Below, piece by piece: positions 54,265 to 64,000 of a stretch of DNA of 64,000 nt (positions within the stretch are counted from its first letter, which is position 1; the number at the start of each line of letters is the position of its first letter). The DNA is from Amoebophrya sp. A120 (Eukaryota > Sar > Dinophyceae > Syndiniales > Amoebophryaceae). The stretch covers positions 4,375,863-4,439,862 of the forward strand of contig CAJINV010000003.1 of the NCBI GenBank assembly GCA_905178155.1, in the 5' to 3' direction. The notes under the pieces are model-generated. The model was given only the letters and a program-made list of their open reading frames with translations, did no database searches and was not told where the DNA came from. The translations under genes and the position numbers were made by a program.

Positions 54265-54891
54265 CTAGCCGCTTGGTTGCGAATGAAATTGCTGGGTATT
54301 CATTTCCCACACGTTTTTGGGCTGGGAATGCGAGTCGTGGTTTTTTGAAGAGGGAACTGCTGCACCTTTATATGAAGAAGAGGGAGCATTGCTACCGCGG
54401 GGTGTGTGGAAAGCAGGAGAAGACGACGCCACCACATGCTTCGCATTCGGACCGTTCTTATTGAAGTTGTTTACTCTGTTGTTGCCGGAAAACTGTGGGA
54501 ACGTAGACTTTGCGGAGGTAGAAGATCCTTTTCCAGCAGAAGAAAAGGAAGAAGATGAGTTTGGGGCACCCCACCTGTTCGTAGAGCGGTCGTCGACATT
54601 ATTCATGTTGGGCGACGGACTAGGACTGGGGTGGGGTCGTTTGTGGAATTTGTGGTCTTTGCTGTTCTTGAAAATTTCATTTATCTTATCCTGTCCTAAT
54701 TTCGACTCCGCGACCTTGTCTTGATTCGCGGGGGGCGGAAGGGGCATTTCAGACGGAGCTGCTTTACTACTGGAGGTAGAAGATGACGCTGGGGCAGAAG
54801 AAGCAGCAGGCGGCATCTCTTCGTCGGCAAGTTCGGCGGAGTTGTTACTCCCCACAGTTGCTGCTAGGTAACCTCCGTTGATTCTTGTTTC
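54265..54891 (-). CDS. Low-complexity Ser/Asn/Pro-rich hypothetical protein
   Basis: The frame from 54891 downwards encodes about 208 residues, rich in Ser, Asn, Pro and Ala. It has one short charged helical stretch (NQDKVAESKLGQDKINEIFK) and repeated SSS/NN runs. A good CTCAG acceptor lies directly before 54891, so the 5' end must come from another exon (an ATG at 55022 with a short frame is in phase) or from a trans-spliced leader with initiation at an internal ATG. No family is recognised, and it is probably disordered. It lies about 200 bp downstream of the two-P-loop gene. Confidence 0.45.
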   Translation of the reverse strand, partial: ETRINGGYLAATVGSNNSAELADEEMPPAASSAPASSSTSSSKAAPSEMPLPPPANQDKVAESKLGQDKINEIFKNSKDHKFHKRPHPSPSPSPNMNNVDDRSTNRWGAPNSSSSFSSAGKGSSTSAKSTFPQFSGNNRVNNFNKNGPNAKHVVASSSPAFHTPRGSNAPSSSYKGAAVPSSKNHDSHSQPKNVWEMNTQQFHSQPSG

Positions 54892-55085
54892 CTGAGCAAA
54901 AAGAAAAACCTATTTATTCAAAATTCTTATATATCGTGTTTGATGGCGATAACTTTGCTCAGCAGTGGACACCTCCGAAATGGGGCATGTGCAACTTTAT
55001 CAACGCTGTATTTCATTTCCATTTAGCTTTCCCCTGGTCTTCTTGGAATAGGAATAGGTGGAATTGTCGATTTCTACACCGCGGC

Positions 55086-57947
55086 TCAGTTGTCGCAGCG
55101 GGTATTCTCAGTCCGCACATCGTGTGACGAAAACTTCTGCACCCACTTCGTTGCAGTGTCGATATCGATTTGATTCAGCAACTCCTTTCCGTCTCGAAAG
55201 AAGCGCATCCTGCGCAAGTGCAGGGTTGCTGTCGATGCAGTGTGTTCGAGAGCATCGTTGAACGCAGTTGGGTACTCGCGACACAATGTGCCGTAGGATC
55301 TCTTAAAGACTTCTTCGTCGAAGCCCGGCGTTCCCGTATCTAGATGACGCTGCTGCAGGCGCTCTTCGTTAGTTTTCGCCTCCGCGAGACACACCCACAC
55401 TTCAACCGCGTAGCCGTGTTTCGTCGCATCCTTCGCAAGCGCTCTAGCTTTTGCAACGTCGACGGTAATGGGTACGATCAACGAGTGCTGGTTGGAAAAA
55501 GCATAATCTACACTTCGCTGTTTCCACGTGTCGCGAGCCGCCCGAGCGTGCTGGTCGTCTGCTAGAAGAGAAATAGTGATCTGCGTAAATCCCCATTCCT
55601 TGGCAAACTCTTGGCAAAAAAGCTCTCCATCGACAACAACCGCCTGCGACATCATGCCCCGGCCACCGCCTCCAGACATATCTCCTGCCAAATCGCATCT
55701 GGCACTCTGATCAGACGACAGTGTGCGCCAGAGTGTAGTTTTCCCCGCTCCTGGCGGTCCGCGGATCAGCACGAGGCTCGGATTCGTCTCCCCACTCAGC
55801 TCGGGCGGACTCACAAGATGTGGCTCAAACGGAAACCCCGACGCACATGCACGCAACGTCATTTTCGCCAAGAAGCGGTCCGCGTGCGGTGTCGGTAACG
55901 CGAACGCCGTATCTCGAAATGTCGCACAGGCTTTGCTCTGGTCGGTGCAATCTTCCGAGTTGTCCACCACAATCAAATTGTCAATTCTGGCTGCGATCTT
56001 CATCTTTCCAGCAACCGCTTCCAGTGATGCCTTGTAGATATCGCGATGTTGAGCGTAGGTACACGGGGCTGTGTCTCCCGCCCTGTCGCGCTTGACGGCG
56101 CGCGAGGCGCACGCTCCGCACGCCGCTACGACGACGTGCATTGCAACCTGATACTTCAAGGGATGGCTGTGCGTGCGGGACAAAGCCTCCTCCTCCTCTT
56201 CAACTATCTGCAACCACTCAGCGGACTTGTCGTCCAAGGCCTTCGATCGCGTCATGACGACGTCGAAACCGTACCTCACGCACCACCGTAAAATCTGCAG
56301 CTTGAACTGGAAACTTTTGAATTTCGGACGCATCAGATCTTCGCTCCTCATGTTACAGCCATCAATGAAAAACAGGTTGCCTGCTCCGAGGCCTCCGTTA
56401 CAGATTGCTTGCTTGACGTACGTAGTCTTGCCGACACCTTTCGCGCCCACGACTAGGTGGAGTTGAGGAGGGCGCTTCCGCCGTCTAGCGTCCAACGTCC
56501 AATCGGCAGCGAACTTCTCGCCGCAGAAGCAGCGCCGCAACACAAACATCACCTCCTCCGTCGTCCAATCCGCACTGTCGAAAACTCCAGCAAGTCCGTG
56601 ATACATTCTCAGCGCCTCCATCTCGCACTCGGTCCTACACATCGCTGTACTGAAAATGCGTTGCGGTGAGCGCTCCAACTTTTCATCTGGGGACATCAAG
56701 ATCATAATTTCTGGGTTGTCAGACTGCAGTAGTCCGGGCCGGTTTGTGCTTGTAGCCGGTACCGTTTTCTTATTTTTCGGAAGAGGAGAAGATTGAAGAA
56801 GCATAGTGCCCGATACCTCTGTGGAAGAGGCTGTAGTTGAACTGCACTTCGAGAAGGTTTCAAAGTCCTCACTTTCGTCGTAATACTCGTGGGGAAACTG
56901 CGCCAGCTCCTTAATATCCCCCCGAGCAGCAAGAGCTTCAACAATCGCGCACAGTGCCGCAGACCGCTGCATACAACTGATACTCGGGACGTACACGGCG
57001 TCCGGCGCCCTTCCGGCGTAAACCTGCAGGTGCAGATGCAAGTACTGCCCTCGGGTCTGGTCGCCAAAATTGGGATTTCGCACCCTGGTTGTCGAATGAA
57101 AGACCATCTCGGCCGCAGCCACGTCTGCCTCGTTCATCCGGAACTCCTCCCGTAAAAAATCGTGGACGTCAGTTTGCAACTGGCGCAGCTCGTCCACGTG
57201 CTCGACACCACAGTCACGCCATGTGTGCAGATACTTAACTGGTGCAAGCAATTGCAACTGGTTCAGCGGGATCGCCATCGTGGCATCAAAATTAAGAAGT
57301 TCTTCTGGTACGAAAGCTTCGCTCTCGTTCACTGAATTGTGGTTTCGTATTCGTGCGACTGCACGGCATAGCTCGTAGAGGAGACCTTTCTTGTCAAGCT
57401 GTTCCACCAACTCCGAATTTAGTACAGCTTCAGGTTGTCGATCGAAGTAAGGGCTGAGCTCTTGGAGCACTGGATGCACCCACCAGACGCAGAGCCGAAA
57501 CCCACTTTTGGACTCCTGAACCATGTCCCACGGCCGGCACGCGTATGCGTCGTAGTTGAAATAAAACGGGTTCGGGGCAATGAAGAAGTTTCCTCTGGTT
57601 CGCTTCAAGGACGGGTTTCGTTGGTAAGCACGCGACTCGTCCGTCACCGCCAAACCCAGCATGCCGAGAAACCATTTCGGAATGTAGGCGACGTCAAGCA
57701 AATCCTTCGCACTGTAAACGTCAGCGCGCTCAATGTATTTGTGAAATCCAAATAATAGCTCCTTCGTCCTTTCTTTCACATCATTCTCGTAAAATGGTGG
57801 CTGCAGCGCTCCGACAGCACTCCGTTGGGCGATCCTCGAAAGATGGAAATGGTCCGCATCTGCCGCGGTCGAGCTGCTATCACTTGCGGAGTCGCGGAAA
57901 AAGGCTGGTAGGTCCTCAGGGGACGTCGCGGCAGAAAGTAACGACAT
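55086..57947 (-). CDS. Protein with two P-loop kinase-like domains
   Basis: An intronless frame gives 953 residues from the ATG at 57947 (the frame opens upstream only through GTG). The N-terminal half is an apparently folded region without a known name (ELLFGFHKYIERADVY; IPKWFLGMLGLAVTDESRAY; HLHLQVYAGRAPDAVYV). Two P-loops follow. One is GAKGVGKTTYV at about 500, with FFIDGCNMRSEDL and FDVVMTRSKALDD. The other is RGPPGAGKTTLW at about 728, with VDGELFCQEFAKEWGF, an IVPITVDVAKARAL strand and GYAVEVWVCLAEAK. The second domain resembles zeta-toxin/UNAG-kinase or polynucleotide-kinase type P-loop folds, where a helix of the form W-x3-S-V-D-x-A follows. Substrates cannot be told. The first copy lacks parts of this pattern and may be degenerate. 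No signal or membrane segment is evident. Confidence 0.65.
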   Translation of the reverse strand: MSLLSAATSPEDLPAFFRDSASDSSSTAADADHFHLSRIAQRSAVGALQPPFYENDVKERTKELLFGFHKYIERADVYSAKDLLDVAYIPKWFLGMLGLAVTDESRAYQRNPSLKRTRGNFFIAPNPFYFNYDAYACRPWDMVQESKSGFRLCVWWVHPVLQELSPYFDRQPEAVLNSELVEQLDKKGLLYELCRAVARIRNHNSVNESEAFVPEELLNFDATMAIPLNQLQLLAPVKYLHTWRDCGVEHVDELRQLQTDVHDFLREEFRMNEADVAAAEMVFHSTTRVRNPNFGDQTRGQYLHLHLQVYAGRAPDAVYVPSISCMQRSAALCAIVEALAARGDIKELAQFPHEYYDESEDFETFSKCSSTTASSTEVSGTMLLQSSPLPKNKKTVPATSTNRPGLLQSDNPEIMILMSPDEKLERSPQRIFSTAMCRTECEMEALRMYHGLAGVFDSADWTTEEVMFVLRRCFCGEKFAADWTLDARRRKRPPQLHLVVGAKGVGKTTYVKQAICNGGLGAGNLFFIDGCNMRSEDLMRPKFKSFQFKLQILRWCVRYGFDVVMTRSKALDDKSAEWLQIVEEEEEALSRTHSHPLKYQVAMHVVVAACGACASRAVKRDRAGDTAPCTYAQHRDIYKASLEAVAGKMKIAARIDNLIVVDNSEDCTDQSKACATFRDTAFALPTPHADRFLAKMTLRACASGFPFEPHLVSPPELSGETNPSLVLIRGPPGAGKTTLWRTLSSDQSARCDLAGDMSGGGGRGMMSQAVVVDGELFCQEFAKEWGFTQITISLLADDQHARAARDTWKQRSVDYAFSNQHSLIVPITVDVAKARALAKDATKHGYAVEVWVCLAEAKTNEERLQQRHLDTGTPGFDEEVFKRSYGTLCREYPTAFNDALEHTASTATLHLRRMRFFRDGKELLNQIDIDTATKWVQKFSSHDVRTENTRCDN

Positions 57948-58848
57948 CTTCGCTATGATCGCAGAATTTAGAGCGTGGTAGTAAATGGAGAAAGTACGCA
58001 CCTAGAGAAAAAAGCTCGATGCACCAGAAAAACAGAAGATACTAGTCACACTCACAGTCGCTGCTAGAACAAATACTTTGTTTTTTAAACGAAAAAGCGC
58101 TGCCCCCCTCGGAAAATTGAAAACTTTAATCCTGAAAAATGAGGCGTAGCATTTCTCTTTCAGGTTTGAATTTCTCATCGTTGGCGAGAGCGGCTTGCTA
58201 AGCGTACCTCGTTCTCATGGCGGATCTTTCAGATAAACAGACTCAATCTCAAACATTGCTTTGAGAAAAAAGCGAACGACGATGTGATGCAAGTTGTACG
58301 CCCTCACAACTCAACCCAACTCAGACTCCCCGCGAAGATGAACGACGAGTCAGAGGTCTTACTTCAAGAGCAACCGCTGGTGACTCAGCACGCGAGCTTT
58401 GCTTTTGCCTGGCGCTGATACAGCAGAACACGATCTCGAGGAATGCACTGTGCAAAAGTGCCGCCTCCGCACGCGTTCCACGCGGATATCCTGGCAGGTG
58501 CTTTACGGCCTTGCTGTATTTTTGGACGGAGAAGCTTTTCATTTCACGTTTTGTCTTTCTGCTGAGGTCTCATCATCAAGTATTGTTTCTTTACAACAGT
58601 TCTTGGCCACGCGAATAGTCACTATACTAGGTGTACATGCACAGGCCTCGAAATGAGTTGGACAGCAAACATAGAAAAGTAGAACGTACTAGTCACAAGC
58701 ATCCGAGGGGACCGCTCCTCGTGCGGACAAGCGCCCCCAAGGCGACCGGTGATCAGGAAAATTCTACTGTAATTCAGTAAATAGATAGCTTCATCATTAA
58801 TTTCAAAGTCGGTACTCCACTAGGCCAACGTCTCTCGAGAGGCATCGT
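57948..58848. other. Intergenic region upstream of the two-P-loop gene
   Basis: About 900 bp. Short ORFs only. The tandem structured repeat listed next begins at its right end. Confidence 0.45.
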
Positions 58849-59089
58849 AAGCGAGTTCGGAAACGGGCAAACAGCTTTATTACTAGGTAATGTGCGTAGA
58901 GGAGAGACGAAAGCCGTGAGACATCAGTTTCATTCAATAAAACAAAAGAGTGCGTGAGTCGAAATTTAAATCGTGGCTGTCACCTCTTTACAAAGCAGCT
59001 GCAAGCGGGTTCGGAAACGCGCAAACAGCTTCACTACTAGGTAGTGTGCTAAGGGAAACGACAGTACACGCAAGACATCAGTTTCATAC
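58849..59089. repeat. Tandem duplicate, 154-nt offset, with a covarying hairpin
   Basis: Two copies of an approximately 85-nt block occur at 58849-58935 and 59003-59089. They share GTTCGGAAACG, GCAAACAGCTT, ACTAGGTA and AGACATCAGTTTCAT with identical spacing. A hairpin is kept: ATTAC/GTAAT around TAG in copy 1, and CACTAC/GTAGTG around the same TAG in copy 2. One base pair is changed on both sides (T-A to C-G) and an outer T-G becomes C-G. The intervening segments have diverged. Spacing plus compensatory change suggests an RNA product. The strand and class are unknown. Confidence 0.5.
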
Positions 59090-59449
59090 GGAGCTACTAC
59101 GTAGGGCGTATGCGAAAGAGGAGAGATTTGTGACACATTTCAATTTCTCATCATTAGGTGCATTTAGGTGCTGCGCGCAGGTTGCATCTCGAATAATCAT
59201 CCGAAACGAAGCTGGTTTTTTGCAAATTTTTGCGGTTTGCATTTTGATGCTGAGTGTTACGTTAGTGATGTAGTCTAGTAGTTTTCACTAGCTCCAACCG
59301 TGAATGCATTTTTAGCAGTGCTTCAAACCATCACGAATCAATCGCATCGTGCGGGCCAACCACCATGTACTTCCCCTTGTGACACCACAACTACCAGCAA
59401 CGAATACGACAATGTTACACGAACAGTCTTTTCGCGTGTAATCGTGTAT
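59090..59449. other. Intergenic region downstream of EFL
   Basis: About 360 bp of AT-rich sequence forming the EFL 3' flank. Nothing recognisable. Confidence 0.45.
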
Positions 59450-61372
59450 TTACTTCTTCTTGGCTTCGAAGACCTTGGCCTCGACGGAGACCACCTTTCC
59501 CAACATGACGACACCGTTTCCGTCCATGAAAGCGACACGGGACAGACCCTCGCAGTTCTTGAAGGAATCGGCAACCAACGGCTGCTGCGGCTCGAAGGTG
59601 ACCTGCGCCATCTCGTTGGACTTCAAGGAGTGGGGATCTTCCATCTTCTTACCACCAGTCTCCTTACCCATCTTCCACTTCAAAGCGGAGATACGGCAAG
59701 CCGCACGCCCGCAGCGGACGAAGCCGATCGGAGAGTACCCGACCTTGATCTCGTTCGGGATGTCCAAAACCTGTATTCGGTCGAGGAAGCATCATCATCA
59801 TCATCTTGCTAGCATAAAACAAAAACGCACTGCAAAACATTAAAGATCAAAATCAATTGCTTGCAAAATCAGTAATCAACGTCAACACACACTACGCAGG
59901 GTCTGTACTTGAATCTGAGCATCGAAGGCCTTGACGGCGGACAGCGTGGTGTCCTTCTTGTAGATCATGACATCACCACCACGGGGCATGTTCTGCTTGT
60001 CCAAGTTCTTCACGTTCATACCGACGTTGTCACCCGGCTTGGCTTCCGGAACAGCCTTGTGGTGCATCTCGATCTGGAACACCTTACCAGCGCAGGCGTT
60101 AGCGGCGGTGTGGGTCGGCAAGAAGATGACTTCCTCGTTCGGCTTGACAATACCCTGCTCAACACGTCCGGCGAGCACATCACCGACACCCTTGATCTTG
60201 TAGATACCTGCGTGTTTGTTCAGTGAGAATTCAAAAGCCTAGATCGCTGCAATCCAAAAAACCCTACCAATTACCATATTTCGTGCGAAGAGGCTAGAGG
60301 GAAGGCCAAAACATTTTCGTACCAGAGATCGGCAGGCGCATCGGGGCATCGATGGGGCGCTCCGGAACGCGGCACATGTTGTTCAAGCAGTCGTACAAGG
60401 TATCGACGTGGATGGTCTCAGAGCCGACCTTGACATCGGCACCCTTCCACCAGGCCATGTTGGTGGTCTTCTTGACCAAGTTGTCACCACACCAGCCGGA
60501 GATCGGCATGAACGGCACGCCGCTCTCGACGAAGTCCTTCTTCCAGCCGACCTTTCCCAACATGTTGCGCATCTCGTTGGCGATCTCGTCATAACGAGTC
60601 TGCTTGTAGCCGGCGGTATCGCAGTCCATCTTGTTGATCCCGATAATGATCTGCTTGACACCCAGCAAGTTGATCAAACGGGAGTGCTGGCGGGTCTGTC
60701 CCTGGATCTCACCAGCCTTGTGGTTGCCGCGCTGGATGGCGGTGGTGAAGTTACCTGAGTGTCAAGTTAGTTGCTGATTTCTCACTCTCGCAGGACGGAT
60801 GCACACTTTCATGTTTCGCGAAATGAAACCGCTCTTCAAGAAAATCGTCAGAAAGAAAAAAAAAGTACGCAATACCATCGGCCGGGACCATAATCATGGC
60901 GACATCAGCCTGGGAAGCACCGGTAATCATGTTCTTGATGAAATCGCGGTGACCCGGGGCGTCAATGATGGTGTAGTGCCATTTCTCCGTGAAGAACTCC
61001 TTGGTGGTAACGGAAATGGTCACACCGCGCTCACGCTCCTCCTTCTGACGATCCATGTAGAAGGCGAAAGCGAAGGAGGACTTTCCCAAGCGGTCAGCCT
61101 CGGCCTTCAGCTTTTCCAACTCACGCTCCGGAATACCACCTGCAATTTTTTGGAAAGAATGAATTCGGTTCTTCCTGAAAATTGCGCCTCATTGAGGAAA
61201 ACATCGCTATGACATGACACGCACATGCGAGAGATACTACCTCCGCCCAAACGTCATCAAGAAAAAACGAATGCTTACCCAACTCGAAGAGCAGGTGGCC
61301 GGTGGTCGTGGACTTTCCGGAGTCGACGTGACCGCAGATCACGATGGACAAATGCTCCTTGCCTTCGGTCAT
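59450..61372 (-). CDS. EFL: Elongation factor-like GTPase (EFL), replaces EF-1alpha
   Basis: Five exons with GT-AG introns 61140-61278, 60755-60875, 60208-60322 and 59771-59908 give 469 residues. The GTPase motifs are [25 protein letters not shown] and NKMD. EFL-specific text is present: [58 protein letters not shown] and [22 protein letters not shown]-1alpha has different sequence at these places. EFL delivers aminoacyl-tRNA to the ribosome and occurs instead of EF-1alpha in dinoflagellates, perkinsids, haptophytes and some other lineages. Domains 2 and 3 follow the G domain and the protein ends in VFEAKKK. The ATG at 61372 gives [20 protein letters not shown], the usual start. Codons are strongly biased to C-ending forms, as in a highly expressed gene. 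Confidence 0.95.
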
Positions 61373-61995
61373 TTTGTTTTTTGTGTGGGTCTTAAGAGAC
61401 AAAGGAAAAAATTGATGAATGCAACACAGAATCTGCGAGTCAACAAGGACTACTGACGAGTTTCGCTGTCGAGATGAGTGAATAACAATAATTCGAATAT
61501 CCACAGGAAATTCTACTTAAGGTTTGGTGCAGAAAAGAAAATGGCGTGATCCGTCGTGTGAAGGAGCGACTGTATACTACACACCGGATCCATATGTCGC
61601 AAAGATCTTCACTCTTTTTGCTTCAGGATCTTATCGTGAGAGATCGCCATTCGAAATTTCAAATAGATTTTCACGATTGTACGATCCTGTTACTAGTAAG
61701 ATCAACCACTTCCGATCGAGGCCTGACATTGAATTTTGTCTTTGAGAGACAGTCCCGAGCATCTGCTTCAGACCTATGCGAACTACGACACTGGAACTGC
61801 AGTTGCACTCGCAAAAACGCATGTAGAACAGGCAGCAAAAGTGAAGCACTGGATCTTGGCGACTCGCCGTCTCGCGTGCAATGGACCACCAGATTTTCGC
61901 TAAACAAAAACTCTTCTTCCACACACTAGTACTCGAGAGCTATTTCAACATGCCGAAAGCGGGTAAAGACCCAAAGGTCAACATCACAATCCAGC
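61373..61995. other. Intergenic region between EFL and RCL1
   Basis: About 620 bp, holding the EFL 5' flank and the RCL1 3' flank. No ORF with coding character and no structured RNA recognised. Confidence 0.5.
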
Positions 61996-63614
61996 TTAGA
62001 ATGTAGGACGACTCAAGTTGGCCAGCCCCACGCCGACGCAAGATAGGACGACAGAATCGTCCTCTTGCTGTCGCATTTTGAACTCAACGTTGAAGAAATC
62101 CTTCATGTGCCGCAGGTACTCGATCGTCGTCGGCGTCAACTTTCCTACCCGTACTCGGCTCGCCTCGTCCTCCTCTGCGAGGGCGACGTAGTGCAATAGC
62201 AGCACTTGATGCGTCGTGTCCACGCATCCACCCAGAGCCAATTCGGAGAGCAGGCGACACGCGCCTGCCTTCCCCAGAGCGAAAGGCACATCCTGCAACT
62301 GCTCCTTCGTCAGCGCAGCAGTTCGCTCTTTTGTCTTGTCAGCGTTCTTGCGCTCCGAGTTGTCATCGCCATGCTCGTCGTTTTCGCTGCTGTCACTCAT
62401 TTCTGCATCCGAGTCGGCAGCTGTTGCGGCTTCCTCAAACATGGCCTTCTCGGTTGCTGAGAGATCGCCGTTGCTGAAGACGTCGATGCTCTTGTAGGTC
62501 CCATCCACAGACTCCGCCACGAGGGAGAGGCCAAACCTGATTTTACTTTTTTCTAATAACGAGCGTTATAACGCACCTGACTAGCAAAACTCAACAATTC
62601 AAAATCCATCCTGCATCAATGGCGAGAGTACGAGGAGCAAGCCCTTCTTAAAGAAATTTAAAGAAATTCGTACCCTCTGCTTTTCACGCCCTCGTCGTCG
62701 GTTTTCTTTCCCTTTTCAGCTGGCTTGTCGTGGTCCGCAAAGATCCAGACGTCTGGTAGGAAGTCGTTTAGCAAGCCGCGCGCCGCGTCACACATTCGCG
62801 TGGCGTATTGTGGAGTCACACCGCTAGTGAAAGCCACTCCGCGCACTCGCTTGCACCGGAAGTCCTCAATAAGATTCAGGGGTCGGACGCGGGCCAGCGT
62901 CGGGCAGTGAAAGAGCACTTCGCCCTTGGTGGCTGGAACTGCGTCGTCTTCCGCGCTTGCGCGACCGCAACCGCGTCGCAAGACCTGGAAAGTCAGCTGC
63001 TCGGTCGCGAAGTTTGTTTGGTTTGTGTGCAGATACACGTTCTGCTGCGGCACCGTCCCGTTCAGCGCCGTGTTATTCGTCGTCTTCTCCGACATTTGTT
63101 CCCCAAACTCCGGCTGCACGTATCGCTGCGGCGCGAACATTTTCCTCAGCCAGGGCAAGGTGACACTGCGGAAACTATCAACCGAGAGGTCGGTGCCATC
63201 GTTGGTCACGCCAACCAGTTTCAACTTCGTCAGGTTGCGCGCGAACGGCAGGAGGAGCGCGAGTGCTTCCAACCAGTATCCGAGAGACCGACTCGCCGGG
63301 CATTCGTGCACGATCACCCGGTCCTTACATCCGACTAGCTGTCCAGGTTCGTATCGAAGCTGCGTCCCCGTGTTGTTGATTTGGATCTTCGCTCCATCGG
63401 TGATTTTGTCCAGCAGCCGAATGAAGTTGCTTTCGTAGTCCCGCAGCCCAGGTCGCCGGTCCTCCGTGCGAATCTGCTTGATCAGGATCGGCCGGCCTGA
63501 CAGCGTCGACAGCACCAGGCGCTGCCGAAAGTGGTTGGCTCCCTCGTAGTGCAAAAACCTGTTACTCGGCTGTGATGGCCCAGAGCTGCTGCTGCTTGCC
63601 GTAGGGGCAGTCAT
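61996..63614 (-). CDS. RCL1: RNA 3'-terminal phosphate cyclase-like protein RCL1
   Basis: Two exons joined over a GT-AG intron (62537-62673, phase 2) give 493 residues. Family segments are HYEGANHFRQRLVLSTLSGR, GLRDYESNFIRLLDKITDG, TGTQLRYEPGQLVG, LKLVGVTNDGTDLSVDSFR, RGCGRAS...GEVLFHCP, KRVRGVAFTSGVTPQYATR, and over the splice SRG|FGLSLVAESVDGTY. The C-terminal part (HQVLLLHYVALAEEDEASR, LSCVGVGLANLSRPTF) completes the fold. RCL1 is a nucleolar U3 snoRNP/SSU-processome factor needed for pre-18S rRNA processing; it lacks cyclase activity. It is longer than yeast Rcl1 (about 367) because of polar inserts near residues 195-240 and an acidic insert after the splice. The ATG at 63614 (MTAPTASSSSSG) is the only one that precedes the conserved start. 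Confidence 0.94.
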
Positions 63615-64000
63615 TTTTGTGTATTCACAGCTACTACTTGGAAAAGTTTTTGGAACGCCAACGGACAGCGGTGCAAACACAAACTGAATCAAATTACGTA
63701 AGGCTGGGGTACTGCTTACTTAGGCACAAAATCCTGTCGATCGGTGTGGAGGAACGGAGGCAACATGTCACGATTAACAACACACGCAGTAGCAATTTAA
63801 AGAGCTTTCTATTTCCACATACTTTGGCTTAATTTCGATATGCACCACGAACGACCGAACTTCTGATCGTCGACTTCGTTTTGCCTTTTTTTTTTCTGAT
63901 CCAGAGCGCTGATCCTCTATTCACTTGTGCGATCGAGAATTGCGAATTTATGCCTGATCCTGCTGATCATTTGCAAATACCATTACACGATCATCACGAT
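63615..64000. other. RCL1 5' flank at the window edge
   Basis: AT-rich sequence with no supported gene. The next upstream gene, if it has the same orientation, lies beyond the window. Confidence 0.5.

Noticed and set aside
58750-58800. Additional box C/D snoRNA (ATGATGA with nearby CTGA on the minus strand)
   Set aside because: Spacing between the C and D candidates is too short and there is no terminal stem.
59450-61372. EF-1alpha label
   Set aside because: Several stretches match EFL and not EF-1alpha, for example after the P-loop ([13 protein letters not shown]).
1-64000. tRNA genes, rRNA genes and CRISPR arrays
   Set aside because: I looked for T-loop signatures, rRNA-like text and regular spacer arrays on both strands and found none. 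The eukaryotic gene structure makes CRISPR implausible.

Overview
This window is nuclear DNA from a protist, most likely a dinoflagellate-lineage alveolate; a syndinian such as Amoebophrya fits best. The reasons are: every supported gene lies on the minus strand across 64 kb; the translation elongation GTPase is of the EFL type rather than EF-1alpha; conventional introns are short; and three introns are made entirely of transposon-like introner elements. The species assignment is inference.

Layout from low to high coordinate (transcription runs the other way): a GC-rich degenerate repeat (1-640); a tandem polycystin channel with two six-TM units in one protein (867-6564); a basic/Ser-rich protein with a possible TAF13-type histone fold (7138-8538); a cyclin (8798-10592); a Rab1-type GTPase (12605-13484); a box C/D snoRNA candidate (15130-15234); a TMEM65-GAF fusion (15284-17556); RPS16 (18113-18939); a 2,291-residue SPRY/coiled-coil protein (19851-26726); a RAD5/RAD16-type SNF2-RING ATPase (27721-31431); a second copy of the snoRNA (31990-32085); an unrecognised single-pass protein (32182-34924); a REX1-B-like protein (35456-36355); a sphingolipid C9-methyltransferase (38422-41189); a membrane-anchored trefoil protein (42177-43088); EMC3 (43549-45164); a luminal DnaJ protein (45993-47651); two low-complexity unknowns (48777-52745, 54265-54891); a protein with two P-loops (55086-57947); EFL (59450-61372); and RCL1 (61996-63614).

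The strongest signal is the set of three introners, two in EMC3 and one in the DnaJ gene. Each has long terminal inverted repeats ending TATC...GATA and a 5-bp target duplication. In the transcript sense the last G of the duplication plus TATC makes a GT donor, and GATA plus the first bases of the duplication supplies an AG acceptor. All three can therefore be removed by ordinary GT-AG splicing with the frame kept, and the rebuilt EMC3 and DnaJ proteins look complete. The DnaJ introner carries a second, nested insertion flanked by a 15-bp direct repeat.

Functionally the genes are a mixed housekeeping set: translation and ribosome biogenesis (RPS16, EFL, RCL1, the snoRNAs), the ER and secretory pathway (EMC3, DnaJ, Rab1, C9-methyltransferase), DNA repair or chromatin (RAD5/16-like, REX1-B-like, TAF13-like), plus membrane and unknown proteins. 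Exon boundaries are my own models from reading frame and splice-site phase, and no RNA evidence was available.
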